Positions 41,953 through 54,394 of a DNA stretch of 64,000 nt are shown here, in pieces. Origin of the DNA: Macrobrachium rosenbergii (taxonomy: Eukaryota > Arthropoda > Malacostraca > Decapoda > Palaemonidae). The position numbers and the translations under genes were made by a program. The stretch spans positions 23,756,891 to 23,820,890 of the forward strand of contig NC_089762.1 in the NCBI RefSeq assembly GCF_040412425.1. The letters run 5' to 3'. How positions within the stretch are numbered: the stretch's first letter is position 1; the number at the start of each line of letters is the position of its first letter. Below the pieces are notes generated by a model. The model saw only the letters and a list, made by a program, of their open reading frames with translations. It made no database searches and was not told where the DNA came from.

Positions 41953-43635
41953 CAGTGGAACCTGTACCCACGAGTGTGTGGGACACAAGTAACTGGAGGC
42001 ATGAGCACTTTTATTTAATAAAATGTCATTGTACCTACGAGCAATGATTGGGGGCCACAAGCACAGCCACGAGTCGAATTATCAGTCTGTTATCACAAGC
42101 CTACAAAAAATTGCTTATGATGCATTGGCAGTTAGCGGCTTGTTTCCAGAATTTTATTATGTATATTCCCGTGTATAAGACAACCTTTAGATGAGATGAG
42201 GTCAAAAATTATGGAAAATTTTCATGAATTTATCTCATATCTGTAGTATATGATAACTGCTGAATTACAAAACCATCTGTGTATAGGTTAGCTTTTGGTT
42301 ATGTAAAGATGATGTTATTACAAATGCTGTTTTACTTCCTGTATCCTTATAAATTTAAAATAAATGAAATAAAGCCAACTCTATATCATGTTTCACCTAC
42401 ACATGTCACCTAAAGGGGAAACCATTGCTTTGTTTATGTTTCATTGCCAATCACAAACTACCCCTAACAACAATGTGATAATGTATGATACAGTACACGT
42501 AATTACACTGTATCGTTTGTTTGACTGAATTGCTCTAAAAAGTTATTTGTAATCAAATAATTGTGTTATTTACCACCAAAATGATAATGAATTTTTAATG
42601 AAAAATTGATGTTATATTATCCTAAATATTGTTACTATCGTAATTACAGTTCCATTAAATTTTCTGAAAGGTTACCAAAGGATAAAGGTTGCTGTGAGCG
42701 CAACCATAACTCGATGCATTTTCTCAGCTGGGCTCACGTAGATAAAAGTATTTCATTGATTTGGAATTATTCCTAGAATATGCCAATATATAAGGTAAAA
42801 ATGGTTTTATTACCTTTATTATCAGTTTATTTCATAATGTAAATCTTTTCATGTATGTTGGTGGTTGCCGCACCGAGGCCGAGGCTAGCCTACCAATAAA
42901 CATCACTTGGAGTTCAAGGTTTGATTTTTAGAATGGTAGTATAAAACAACCCTGATTTTTAGGGGTGAATTTTAGGATTTAATGGTTGTCTTATACATGG
43001 AAATATATGGTATTTATAATGAAATACGTATTGAAAACAAGCCACATTATGAGTCTATTATCACAAACTAACAAAAAATTGCTTACGACACTTTGGCAGT
43101 TAGCTTGTTAGCCATTTGCAATGAGTGGATGTAAACAAAATCATAGCGCCATCCTGGTGTTTATGGTAAATTTCATTTAGTTTCCTTTAAAGGTGAATGT
43201 AAATTTACATATGATTTCATACCTTATTCCAGTAACACAATTTAAAGTAACAATTAGGCTTGTTTTTCAATGTTATATTATTAGCAACAATTTTTGTGCC
43301 TACCCAGTATGCTCGCCGTAGGCTAGGCCTAGCCTAGCCTACGGCACTTGGTCTAACATCCATAATATGGCCACCATTGGACGCAGGGAAGTTTATTGAT
43401 ACATTTAAAAATAAGAAAAGTCCATATAATACGCCAGCAAATAGGGTATTTCTCAATCACTACTACTTATATCATTGCTAAAAGCGCAATTATTGTAACT
43501 AAAAATATTTTTTATGGGGGTATTTTGGGGCAAGAAAACCAGTTATCTTTTCCCATAATTCCTTGTGTGAAAAAGCGTTTGTACCCACGAGCTCTTCCCT
43601 CCAACCAATCAAGCTCATGGGTACAGGTATCACTG
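41953..43635. mobile_element. Non-autonomous TA-flanked transposon with CAGTGGAACCTGTACCC ends
   Basis: The left end CAGTGGAACCTGTACCCACG and inverted right end CAGTGATACCTGTACCCATG match at most positions, and both are followed outward by TA. No transposase is visible. Internally a segment with AAAAAATTGCTTA and TTGGCAGTTAGC occurs twice (42100-42150 and 43070-43110). A second element is nested at 42162-43007. Confidence 0.8.
42162..43007. mobile_element. Nested short-TIR element, 846 bp
   Basis: The left end TATATTCCCGTGTATAAGAC and inverted right end TATATTTCCATGTATAAGAC (then AACC on both) agree at about 20 of 22 positions. The interior is AT-rich and noncoding. Superfamily not determined. 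Confidence 0.7.
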
Positions 43636-44603
43636 TAATGTAAGGACACAAAACTAAAAGACAAGAAATCTTGACTCAAACTACTTATGGAGTCCTTAAA
43701 GTACTTTAGTCAGAAGAATCTCATCCCTGAACAAACTGGAAAAGTGTACAAGAAGAAAATTTTGCATTGTTCAGTAAAAGATTGCTCACCAGTGGCTAGT
43801 TATCAATGGAAAAATTAAACACAGTATCATGAACTACCGTTTATCCAGGACAATTTATCCTTAGTCTCCCTAGTTAATTCAAAATTGCCAAACACCATGA
43901 AAATTATCCCCTTGGTCCATACAGTACATCAATACAGTACACAATAGTCCATTTTATAAAGGACACACATATGCATAATAGTATCACCTCTAATAGTGGT
44001 CAACTTATCAGGTATGTCTGAGTCCGTAAAAATTAAAATCGTAATTCATACTAATTAATATTCCTTACTAATTGGAATAATTGTGTGAGAATGCTAGACA
44101 TACCAAATGCTGAAACAAACAACTGATGTTGATGCTTGTGTGTTTAGTTCTTTAGGGCAATTCAGCTCTTCCTATCAAAATACAGAAAACCTCAAAACTT
44201 TATAATGAACCTTATAGTATGTGTTTTGTGCTAATCTTTGGGTATGTTTCTGTTGTGCTAACTTTTCTTCTTCATGTGTTTTATAATGAATATCATATTC
44301 ATATGAATTAATATGGTAAAGGTGCTTCTCTACTTAATAACTTTCAGAGGTACCAACAAGTGTAATTGTAAATTAAAATTTGTTCAGAGCACTCCGTCTG
44401 CTACCCATCAAGTTCAGATTTTGTATTGTGCACCTTGGCCTAGTTATAATTTTTGCTGCTACCCACACCAAACAGCACCTTAGCTGATGCCAATGTGCCA
44501 TCCCAGACTCTTGACTCTATACAAGTGGTAAGACGTTATTTCCTATATTTCGATTTATTTGTGTGATTTTATTGTGAAGTATCGAGCCCATCCTTTTTCT
44601 ATC

Positions 44604-46300
44604 ATGGCTAATGGCAAGCGTAAGGCAAGTGAAGATAGTGGCAATGGTAAAAGCGGCAAGCTATCTTGATGGAAACAAAAGTGGTAATAATAAAGAAATT
44701 AGAAAGTGGGGAAAGAATGGCTGAGGTAGCACGCCATTATAATATGAATCACTCAACTATTGGCACAGTCTTTAAAAACAAAGATCAAATAGTGAAACAC
44801 ATAAAAAGTGCTCTGCCAATGCAGTCAACAATTATAAGTAAGGGAAGGGGGAGGGTGGTAGAAGAAATGGAAAAACTTCTGGGTATCTGGATGACTTGAA
44901 GGTTAAGGTTGGCAAAAGCACTGCAGATGAAACATTTTCTGCAAGTCATGGATGGTTTCATTGCTTGAAAAATTGTGCTAACTTGCATCACCTGGTGAGG
45001 CAGCGAGTGCTGACAAAGCAGCAACCAAAAAATTTCCCGAGACGCTCAAGGAAATAATCGATAAGGAAGGTTATATCCCTCAGCAAGTTTTTAATATTGA
45101 TGAGACAGGTCCATTATGGGAAAAATGCCAGAAAAAATGTACAGTACATCAGCCATGAAGAGAAGACGATGCCAGGATTTAAGGTGGCAAAGGATAGGCT
45201 ACCTTTACTGCAGGGGGGCAATGCATTGGCGGACTTCAAGCTAAAACCTCTCCTAGAGTATCACGCTGCAAATCTACGGGCACTCTAAAACATCACAAAA
45301 TTTTTTCTACCCATAATCTGGGTGTCCAATAACAAAGCCTGGATGACTCTTGCTGTATCTGAAGACTGATTTTTCCATCACTTTGTTCCCAAAGTGAAGC
45401 TGTACTGCCGTGAGAATAGGATTCCTTTCAAGATTCTCTTAATTTTGGAAAATGCCCCTGGTCACCCACTGCACTTACAGTAGATGATTTCCATCCAGAT
45501 GTGAAAATTTTTTATTTACCCCCTAACACAACTTCACTCACTCAGCCGATGGATCAAGGCGTAATAGCCAGTTTCAAGAAATATTACACTCACTGTATAT
45601 ATAGGCAAGCATTGAAAGAAGTGAATGACCCTGGTGTGATCTAACATGACTTTTTGAAGGGTTGCAACATTTATAATTGTATAAAGAATGTTGCTGCTGC
45701 ATGGTGTGAAGTAAGTGACGAACATGAATGGGGCATGGAAGGCTTTATGCTCACAGTTTGTCAATGACTTCAGAGGATTTAATCAGGAAGAGGAGGAAAA
45801 GGGAATCGTTAATGGTTTCGTTAACGTAAGTGAAAAGCTACAGCTTGACTTAGGGGAAGAGGACTTTGAAGAGCTGTTTGATTCTCATTCAGAGGAGTTG
45901 ACGAGTGAGGATTTAGTGGAACTGAAAGAAATTCAAAGAACAGAACATGAGGAAGAAATTTTTCCTTTACAGAAGTTTTAAACAATATTGATGGCTGAGG
46001 GGTTCTCTCTTATAGAAAAAGCTTTTAAATATTTTGAGAATCATGATCCAAATGTTGAGAGATTCTCAAAAGTAGCAACAACCATCAGTGTTGGTATCCA
46101 GTGTTATTGCATCATATACTGTATGATGAAAGGAAAAATAAACAATGCAAACTTCCTTAGACAAATTCTTCAAACCAGTGCCCTCAGCCTCAAGAGACTC
46201 CCGACCTCTGTTGGCTGCTAATCCCCAAATGAAGAAGAAAGTGATGCCAAAGAAATCCTTCCTGAAGAAGACATTGACATTGATGACCTGCCGCCCCTGT
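44604..46300 (+). pseudogene. Tigger-type (TIGD1-like) transposase, inactivated
   Basis: The N-terminus MANGKRKASEDSGNGKSGK at 44604 is followed by a frame change. METKVVIIKKLESGERMAEV, HYNMNHSTIGTVFKNKDQIV and STIISKGRG follow: the CENP-B-like DNA-binding helix-turn-helices. The catalytic part shows FNIDETG, SNNKAWMTLAV, RIPFKILLILENAPGHP (a Glu where Asp is usual) and PMDQGVIA. The C-terminal GAWKALCSQFVNDFRGFN and DFEELFDSHSEELTSEDLVE complete the family order. Several indels and stops make it non-functional. Confidence 0.85.
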
Positions 46301-46385
46301 AATTCCACACTGCCTCTCCTCCTCGCATCCATCACCTCAAGCCTACGCTACCAGTTTCAAAGGTAAGAAAAACAACTGTACTGTA

Positions 46386-46600
46386 CTGTATTATTATCAC
46401 AATTAAACTGTTTTAGGTTTTTTATATATCATTTGTAGTAGTAAAGTACTCTATAAATTGTACTATCATCATCACAATTTATTTAGGTTTTATATATCAT
46501 TCTTATTAATAAAGTACTCTATAAATTGTACTATTATCATCACAATTAATTTAGATTTTATGTATCATTTGTATTAATAAAGTACTCTATAAAATACAGT
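46386..46600. repeat. ~80-bp tandem repeat, three units
   Basis: Three head-to-tail units contain TATCATCACAATTTATTTAG-type sequence, TTTTATATATCATT and AATAAAGTACTCTATAAA. They lie inside the right part of the Tigger element. Confidence 0.88.
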
Positions 46601-47404
46601 ACAGTACTGTACTAGTATTGTGGGTTAGGACAAAAAAATATATAGTACTATATGTATTGACTGTGCATATATCAAATTGTACTTACAAACACATCAAGAT
46701 ATGAACAGCTGTTCAGAACGTAACTAGTTCATAAGTAGAGGAGCGTTTGTAATTCCTTTATTCATAGGCATTATAAAGGAAGTTGTGTCAGGGCAAATTC
46801 ATCCATATAAAGATTTTGTTTTCAAGTCCAAGTTTTCAGCTTATAGAACTGTAGTTTGTAACTAACAAGGGATAACAGGTATGTAGAGTTGCTATAAAAT
46901 ATAATTCCTAATATAACAACTGCTATTACTACTATGGTACACATAATTCATAAATACAAAAAACTGCATCAACAAAACAAATGTTAAACTGACATCACAA
47001 AAGAATTAATTTCCTTTTAATCATGTAATTCCTGACTAACTCAGTGGAAACTTCATGTATCAGATTCTCAATGTGCTGTGTACAAAAAAATTAAACATCA
47101 GAATACAGTGTTAAAGTATTACATAAAATGACAAACAACTTTTGAGTGATTTATTGACATTTTTGGACAGTGTAACAATGCATATCACCTTGATACTGCC
47201 CTTGTTCTTTTTCCCCTATAGCTTTCTGTCTCATTTTTTCTCATTAATATACATTTCTGATCATTAGTGTTGTGAGGCTAATTTATAAATTACTTAGATT
47301 AATACATTTTTTATTTAGCTTGGGATCAAAACAGCATTTTGTTATTTATTCCATTGGCCTCTCCATAAAGCAAAATTGACATTCCTGTGGAAACAATATT
47401 AGCC

Positions 47405-47598
47405 AGTAAGCGGTTTATCAGCATCAGTAAGTGGTTGATCGGCGTTGGTTAACAGCACCGTTAAGCAGTTTATTGGTGCTCACGACGTCATAAATGCCAT
47501 TTATTACCATAATTATTGTGATGTTTCGGTTACCGATGATTTTCTGTTATCAGCGCTCTACCAGGAACGGAACCCCTGCTGTTAACCGGGGACTGCCT
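47405..47598. mobile_element. MITE, CAGGCAGTCCCGG family, truncated copy 3
   Basis: The right end GTTAACCGGGGACTGCCT and the interior (GGTTACCGATGATTTTC, GGAACGGAACCCC) match copies 1 and 2. The left terminus is missing. Confidence 0.7.
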
Positions 47599-47599
47599 A

Positions 47600-49451
47600 A
47601 CCTCAATTTGTTAAACATCTCCATTTGGTATGCAGCTAATTTTAAAAACAAGGATGTACATGTACTGTAGCACTCATTTTCCTTATAAAGTGTTTTCACT
47701 TAGTTGCAGGAAATTAATATATATTGTGTGTTTACTCAGTTAAGTTCCAGACATTGTGCTGTGTCGTTATTTACTTAAGTACTGTTGTTCCTTTTGCTGG
47801 AATAGTAATAATAGCAACTTCCATATATCACTGGTATGCATTATTATTATAGTATTGCAATAAATATTTATGTAGCTACAAATAGCATATAATTATTTTA
47901 AATTATTATGTTAGGATGAAAGAAGCAAGAAAGACTTGAGTTTGCAGTGTGACTCTTTTTAGGTGAGATTTTAATACATGGCAGAGACAACTTTCAACAT
48001 TAAAAAGTTTAGCTCTTTTGTGAAAGAATTTTTTTAAGGGAAAGTATTTGTGGCCCACAAAGACATACAGTCATGCACAGTATTAAACAAATGCTGGAAG
48101 CAATTGCATAACTTCATGAAAAATTCATTTCCTTCAGTCTAAGGCCCAATCATTACTTTTCTCATAATACTGTATATGAATGGGGATGATAAATGGTAGT
48201 GTATCACAAGGTAAATATAGTGCATCTCTAGTCGAAATATCTGTTTTGAAGTTCATAGAAAGGAAATGAATTTTGGAGCATCATACTACCCAAGTGTTTA
48301 TAGATTTTTGGTACAATGTTAAAAATTCTGGAGAAACTATATAATCTAAAAGTGTATTTGTGTGGAATAATGGAGTTTGATTTATAAGTATTTAAAAGAT
48401 ATCCTTGTAAGTCATTCATTTTTTAAATACCAAGTGTATTAAGAGTGCCAAAAGGAAAATTTGCCATAGATATTTGCCGTAAATGAAGTATAAGGCAGGA
48501 CTTTCAAAACGATTATATGTACAGTATTGGGACTTAGTTAAACCAATGGGTAGTCAGTAAATTTGGAAGAGATATTTATTTGATGTTTTATAGTATTTTG
48601 TTGTACCAGTGCAGTATTTGTTAAAGCATAATGTAAGCAAACATATATATTCTTGCATTCATTGTTTTGCCTTGACTTCCTTTTAAACTTGAATGTAATG
48701 TTTATTGTTCCAGTGGCCTTTTAGGCAAGTGCTTTTTTTTTGTGTGCTAGTAATGAATTACAAATGCTAGATTGACTGTGTGAAAGGTGTCTTAAAAACT
48801 TATGAATTATTGTTTGCTGTGAATTAGCTCATGGTTCGTTTAAATTTGGGTTAGTTGTGCATTATTTTACTTTGAGAATATACCCCGTAGGTTTTCAAAT
48901 TCCATATATTATTCTTTACTCATTAAAGTTTTAATGCTATGCCTTTCATGTGAGTTATTAGTATATTTTTTCAATTATAGAATGAGTGACATTTACTGGC
49001 AAAAGGGTATGGTTTCATTTTACCAATAATCTTGCGCAAATATTTATAACAAGGATAAGGTAACAAAACTGAGCATTTTTTGTCACTTGTATTATGGTGC
49101 TTATTAAAGTTTTAAGAGAAATTTTGTAAAATTTAGCTCACTGTTTTGTTTGTTGAATCACACCTCCAAGCATTGTTGAGGAGTCTCTTCTAATCCTCAT
49201 TATGGGATGATCAGCAGATTTAATTTGGTAGCATTTTGCCACTTCATGTTAGTTCATTCACTTTTTTATCAGCTGATTGAAAAAAGAATGTTTGCTCATT
49301 TTCATAAAAATAATTTGAGATTTTAATTATTTTACCCATATACTCATTCTGCAATATTTTGGACTTCCTTTTGTAGCTCATTTAACTTTTAGTGCAATAA
49401 AAGGGCTTATAAAACAAATCTTATTGATGCAAAGGTTGTGTACTTCATTCT
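47600..49451. other. AT-rich sequence, nothing recognised
   Basis: No gene, repeat family or splice-compatible coding segment seen. Confidence 0.5.
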
Positions 49452-50620
49452 TTGTTGTTGTGTACTTCCAACTGCTACAAAGGAAGCAATCACTCTGCTA
49501 GCCATCCATTTTTTAATTTGAGTAAAGAAGGCCATTTTTTAATAGAATTATCTTGTTCATTAAAAAACCATGATTTACATCAGCCCACATTCATGACCTT
49601 CACAAATCTTAACACTTCATTCTTGATTTCAAATAAGTTTGAGTGCTGGCTGGCCAGAACACTATGCATATGCACCACAGATCCTACTGTTCCAGGCAAA
49701 TATGAGCCTCATTTTTCATGTACAGTAGTTGACTTTACTTTCAATAAATCAGCAGGCATGGGAAGAAGGACATTTTTTAAAGTAAGTGAGGGGTTTATAT
49801 TTAAAAAAAAACACTCATTTCATAATATGCCCAGCATCAAACTGTAATAAAGGCAAGACAAAAGTAATAATGATAACTATACAGTAAATGGATTGACTCC
49901 TTGGCCCCTGCGAACTTTGTCTATGGATTTGAGAATTGCTTGCCATGAGCCCAAATTCCAATTTAGTTGAAGTTGATCAGTTGTTCCTGTCACTCAGTTT
50001 GTTCCAACATCAACCTGATCCCTTATGCTTAATGCTGGACTCATGCACCAATAGGGCTAAAGCAGATGAACCTGGGAAACTTAGAACTCATAATGGAGAC
50101 CTCAAGGCAAAGACGGTACACCTTGTGAATATTGATGCAGGCCATGACTTTCAACCCTCTGAAAACTTCTTGCGAAGGAAACAGCCCCACCTTATCAATA
50201 GCAAAATGACAGGTGAGGTCAGGAGAACCAGCAGATTCCTTAATGAATACTGTACAGCAAAAGTGGTTCTCTGTCAAAAGTGGATATATCTGTATTTACA
50301 AATTACCTTATGTAAAAGGTTGTGCAGTGCATAAGCTGCAAAATTCTATACTAAATATAGCAAAAACAGGCAACAAAATTACAAAATTTTCCAACATGAA
50401 ACTGGAATACAGATCAAGAATCCTTTATCCGAAATGCTGGGGACCAGCGTGTAGTATTTCAGATTTTGGAATGTCTGTAGTCAGCAAAGTTCCATTATTA
50501 CAGCATTTATTGGGCATTGAACTTTTCAAGAGAATTTTCTTGAGAAGTAACATAAGAAAATCAACCTTATATACTGCCTTATCTTATTTATGGCATATAA
50601 TGCCATATCAAAGAATATAA
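49452..50620 (+). other. Three unassigned overlapping frames (131, 132 and 135 codons)
   Basis: Frames at 49452-49847, 49936-50334 and 50213-50620 are long for such AT-rich sequence, but none has a recognisable motif, domain or signal. The first opens at a non-ATG codon. ACTTTTTTAAAGTAAGTGAG near 49785 would make a good donor, yet no partner acceptor is apparent. Chance is the default reading. Confidence 0.2.
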
Positions 50621-52580
50621 GAAACCATCATTGCCAAAGAAAAATTACTTGAATCCAGTCAAAATCCATCCATAAACACCTTTCAATCAAAGCAAAGCTA
50701 GCCTGTGTGAACTTTACTCTTTCCCTACCAACCCTCCCTACACATGTCCAACCCATTATAGTATTTTATAAACATATTAGGCAAACAAACGTTTCTGTGT
50801 TACTATATATATACTTTAGGTTAATTTATGTAAATAAAATAAACAGCATTATTGCTACAGAAAAGTAACTCAAACCTCATCCAAATTTGACCATAAACAA
50901 TGAAGACTAAGTCAAAGTTAGCTTGAGCATTTCCTTGTCTCCTCTTTTCCCAACTCTCCAAGCCTATGACTGTGTTCATACACAGTATGCTGACAAACAT
51001 ATTTCTGTGAAATACTTAATGTACTGTAATTAACAAAGATAATACAATAAAGCCTCATTAAGTTTTGACTTCAAAATAAATAACATGCTTACCTAAAGAG
51101 GATTAATTTTTTAATCATAAGTCTTATCAAAGAAGTTTATGTTAAAAATATACATCAGGGTAAATTTGTTGGTAACATATCCAAACAAACATTACCTTAA
51201 GAATGAATTTTCAACTGTAGTACTGTACTGTAGCTGTTACAGTATACAGTTTACAGATACTGTACAGTACACTGTACTGTAAAAGTAAATATATTGATAG
51301 AAACCCTGGTAAATATAAGAATAATGAATGTACACTCTTCATATATAGAAACAATACATTTTTAGGACAAATGTAGCAGCATTGTGATAAAAGTAATGAC
51401 TTCCTTTAAACCATACAGTTCTTGACTAACTATTGATTTATGCTTGGTATTATCCATTTCAGTGTCCAATGGAAACTTTGTATTAGTTTACTGTGTACAA
51501 AATATGTATAATGATAGAATATAGTTTTATACTGATATATATCAACCATATATATAAATCAGAGATAAAACCTTCAAATGCTTGTCACCTCAGAATTTGC
51601 AACTGCCCAGCTTACGTCGTAAATGAGCACAATACTTGAAGCATGTTTTTAATATTTTTTATATACACTCTGAAGAATATTTGAGAAGGGTCTTGCAAGC
51701 TGTTAAATACAGCTGTGAATGCACAAATATGAGTAAATATAATAAAAATACCGTACATACCATATGCACTGCATGAGTGTATATGTGCTTGTGTAAAAAT
51801 CTCAAAAATTTTATCATTCTTCATGTATGTGTGTGCGCAGGGCCATAAGTACAATTTATTGAATTGGGTTGCTAATGACAAGCCTTCACACATTGACTCT
51901 TTCTTAATAATTACTGATACTATAATTTTATTGACTCTTTCTTTACAATTACTGATACTATAATTTTAAGCATATTAAAGATATATTGCTGCAGTATGGT
52001 TATTCATTTGATATGGAATATGAAAATTCAAGAAATCCCTACACCATCCAGAAAATGTAGTAAGCCACTTGAACTTGTGCAATCATGTATAATTTGCTGA
52101 GGCTGATTGTGTAAATATGTAATGCACTATATTTATTAACTACAGTGGTGGTACAGTAATCACATTTTATTAAGGGATATTCAAGTGATAAAGAGACCAA
52201 CTAAACATTACCTGGCATCAAAGGGAACCCAAACTTGAACTTAAAAGTAACCTAACCAAGGAGTATCTTTATCAAAATACCAGAACTAATGGCCACCTAG
52301 AAGGCAGCTACTTTCTAATCATGGATAAAGAGCCTGCTACTTGTTAACTAGCTAATTTACTATTAACAAACAAGCAAATAGTAAACAAATGAGGAAATAA
52401 CAGCAAGAACTGAAATGTCACTTTGCAAAGTTCTTAATACATAAATGATAAATAAACACTGCTGATACAGTATTCATATATGAGCAAGAAAGTAAAATTG
52501 CAGAGCAGCATTATCCTGATAATGATCAACAAGACTAGTGATTGTTAATTCAATGAGGTCCAAAACTAAATATTGTACCT
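50621..52580. other. AT-rich sequence, nothing recognised
   Basis: No gene. Dense TACTGTACTGTA / TACAGTACACTGTACTGTA strings occur at 51220-51285, and a short tandem TGACTCTTTCTT-ATTACTGATACTATAATTTTA duplication at about 51894-51967. Confidence 0.5.
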
Positions 52581-52599
52581 TTAATCTCCATATTTTTCT

Positions 52600-53130
52600 T
52601 CTCAGCTTAATCCTTGTCAGAGTTGCTGTTTTTATTGAGCATTTCCCAAGTGTTTCTTTGTAGTGTCCTCCTGTTGTCTATTCCTTTGTCCATCATTTCT
52701 TCTCGAATGCAGTCTCTCCATTGTCTTCCTCTCCTACGTGTCCCTAGCACTTTCATTTCCGTGATCTCCCTTAAAACATGTCACTCATCAGGTGCCTAAA
52801 CTTTCTCAATCTTGACTCTTGGGCTTTCTTTGATATTTCAGTGACTTTAGTTGTTTCCCTGATGTATTCATTTCTTATCCCATCTATTCTCATCACTCCA
52901 CTCATCCATCTGAGCATCCTCATTCCTGCCATGTCTCCCTTATTTTGTTCTGTTTTCTTGAGTGGTGCCACTTGTAGCCCATACAACATAGCAGGTCTTA
53001 CCACAAGTTTAGTACCTTGCCCTTCAATTTGAATTCAGTGGTTAACCTCTATCCATATCACCCACTGCATCTGTTATCAAGCCCAGATACTCAAACACCT
53101 AATGTTCACTGAGGCTTATCCCTTCAAGCA
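52600..53130 (-). pseudogene. RTE-like RT C-terminal part
   Basis: It contains VRPAMLYGLQVAPLKKTEQN, MRMLRWMSGVMRIDGIRNEY and ITEMKVLGTRRRGRQWRDCI, closing with WEMLNKNSNSDKD. These are the conserved thumb and tail blocks downstream of the polymerase. The segment VFEYLGLITDAVGD precedes them and is cut off by the inserted element at about 53140. Confidence 0.75.
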
Positions 53131-53144
53131 GGCACATCTCCTGC

Positions 53145-54385
53145 ATCAAATAAATTTCTCAATCAAAATACAAATAATAATTCAAAACTCATTTACTAAA
53201 AAACTAATCATCTATTGAATTTACATAACATGATACCCAAATTTACCCAAGAAATAAATCCGGTCACACCATGGACACTAAAAGGGCAAAACTATGCACA
53301 TATTTATCATATCTTTCAAAGAAATATATGTCCAACACAGAAATGTACCATCAACATGCCATGGAACACATAAGACGGAAGGGTAATCCCTTCATAATCT
53401 ACACAGATGGATCCAAAAATGAAGCTGGAGTGGGCTCATCAGCCTATTCAAGTGATAAAACTATCCAAATGGGCCTTCCTCTAATATCATCAGTATTTAC
53501 AGCAGAATTAACAGCCATACAATTGGCTCTCAAGATTATAACAAAAAAGGAATTCCTTCAGCACTCATATTGAGCGACTCAAGAAGTGCAATTGAAGCAA
53601 TAGGATCATTTAAATCAAATAATCACCTTGTCCAAAATATACAACCATCAGTTAATTACAAACGGCCTTCAAATTCAAATTTGTTGGATCCCAGCCCATG
53701 TAGGCATTGAGGGTAATGAGAAAGCAGATAAAGCTGCAAAATTGGCTTGTACAATCCCCCCAACTACTATGAAAGCACCCATATCAGACTGGCTAGCATC
53801 AGTTAAACCCTTAATTTATAGGGATTGGCAAAATGATTGGACAAATATACCCCCACAAAACAAACTAAAACAAATTAAGAACGAAGTTAAAAAATGGCAT
53901 TCTTCTACCCAAAAGCAAAGAATCAATGAGGTTATTTTAACAAGACTCAGAATAGGACACTCCAGACTCACACATGGTCATCTGATGTCAACTCCACACA
54001 CAAACCCAATAACTTGTGAAAGATGTAACATCCCAGTAACAATCAAACACATCTTGATTGACTGTCCCAGATGGCATCATGAAAGAAAGACTTATTTACA
54101 AAATAAATCAATAAAGGATATTCTAGCAGAAGGTAATAACTTTTCAATTAATAATATCATTCTCTTCCTAAACAAAATTAAATTGATAAGTAAAATATAA
54201 TTCCCCCTTTTTTTCTATTTTTCTCGATTGTTTTTTTCTAATTCCCCCTTTTTTATTAATTTATTTATTTAGTTAACTACTTAATTTTTTTATGTACTCT
54301 TTCCCCTTTCTTTTCCCAGCCCGAAAGAACCTAAAAGAGTTCAGAGGTCTGGTTAAACAAATCATTTATAACTAACTAACTAACA
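53145..54385 (+). mobile_element. I-like non-LTR retrotransposon, 5'-truncated, inserted in the RTE element
   Basis: It runs from the end of the RT region through RNase H to a 3' tail of TAACTAACTAACTAAC at 54369-54384. Its insertion separates the palm and C-terminal parts of the minus-strand RTE. A similar tail with the same preceding GGTCTGGT lies at 62712-62753. Confidence 0.78.
53271..54200 (+). pseudogene. RNase H and C-terminal domain of an I-like non-LTR element
   Basis: The RNase H catalytic residues appear as YTDGSKNEAGVGS (Asp), SVFTAELTAIQLAL (Glu), LSDSRSAIEAIGSF (Asp) and WIPAHVGIEGNEKADKAAK (Asp). The third is in a different frame from the others, so two compensating indels lie near 53560-53630. 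The tail has LTRLRIGHSRLTHGHLM and a CERCNIPVTIKHILIDC zinc-knuckle-like motif, the usual end of I/R1-type ORF2. The frame 53628-54200 is intact for 190 codons, so this is a fairly young copy. Confidence 0.85.
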
Positions 54386-54394
54386 CTGGTCCCT

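Larger units (their letters stand above)
44318..46750 (+). mobile_element. Tigger-like (pogo) DNA transposon, degenerate
   Basis: The right end AAGTAGAGGAGCGTTTGT (about 46733-46750) is the inverse of the left AAAGGTGCTTCTCTACTT (44318) with mismatches. The 2.4-kb interval encloses a recognisable Tigger transposase in order. TTCAGAACGTAACTAGTTCA next to the right end is typical of Tigger subterminal sequence. Confidence 0.82.
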
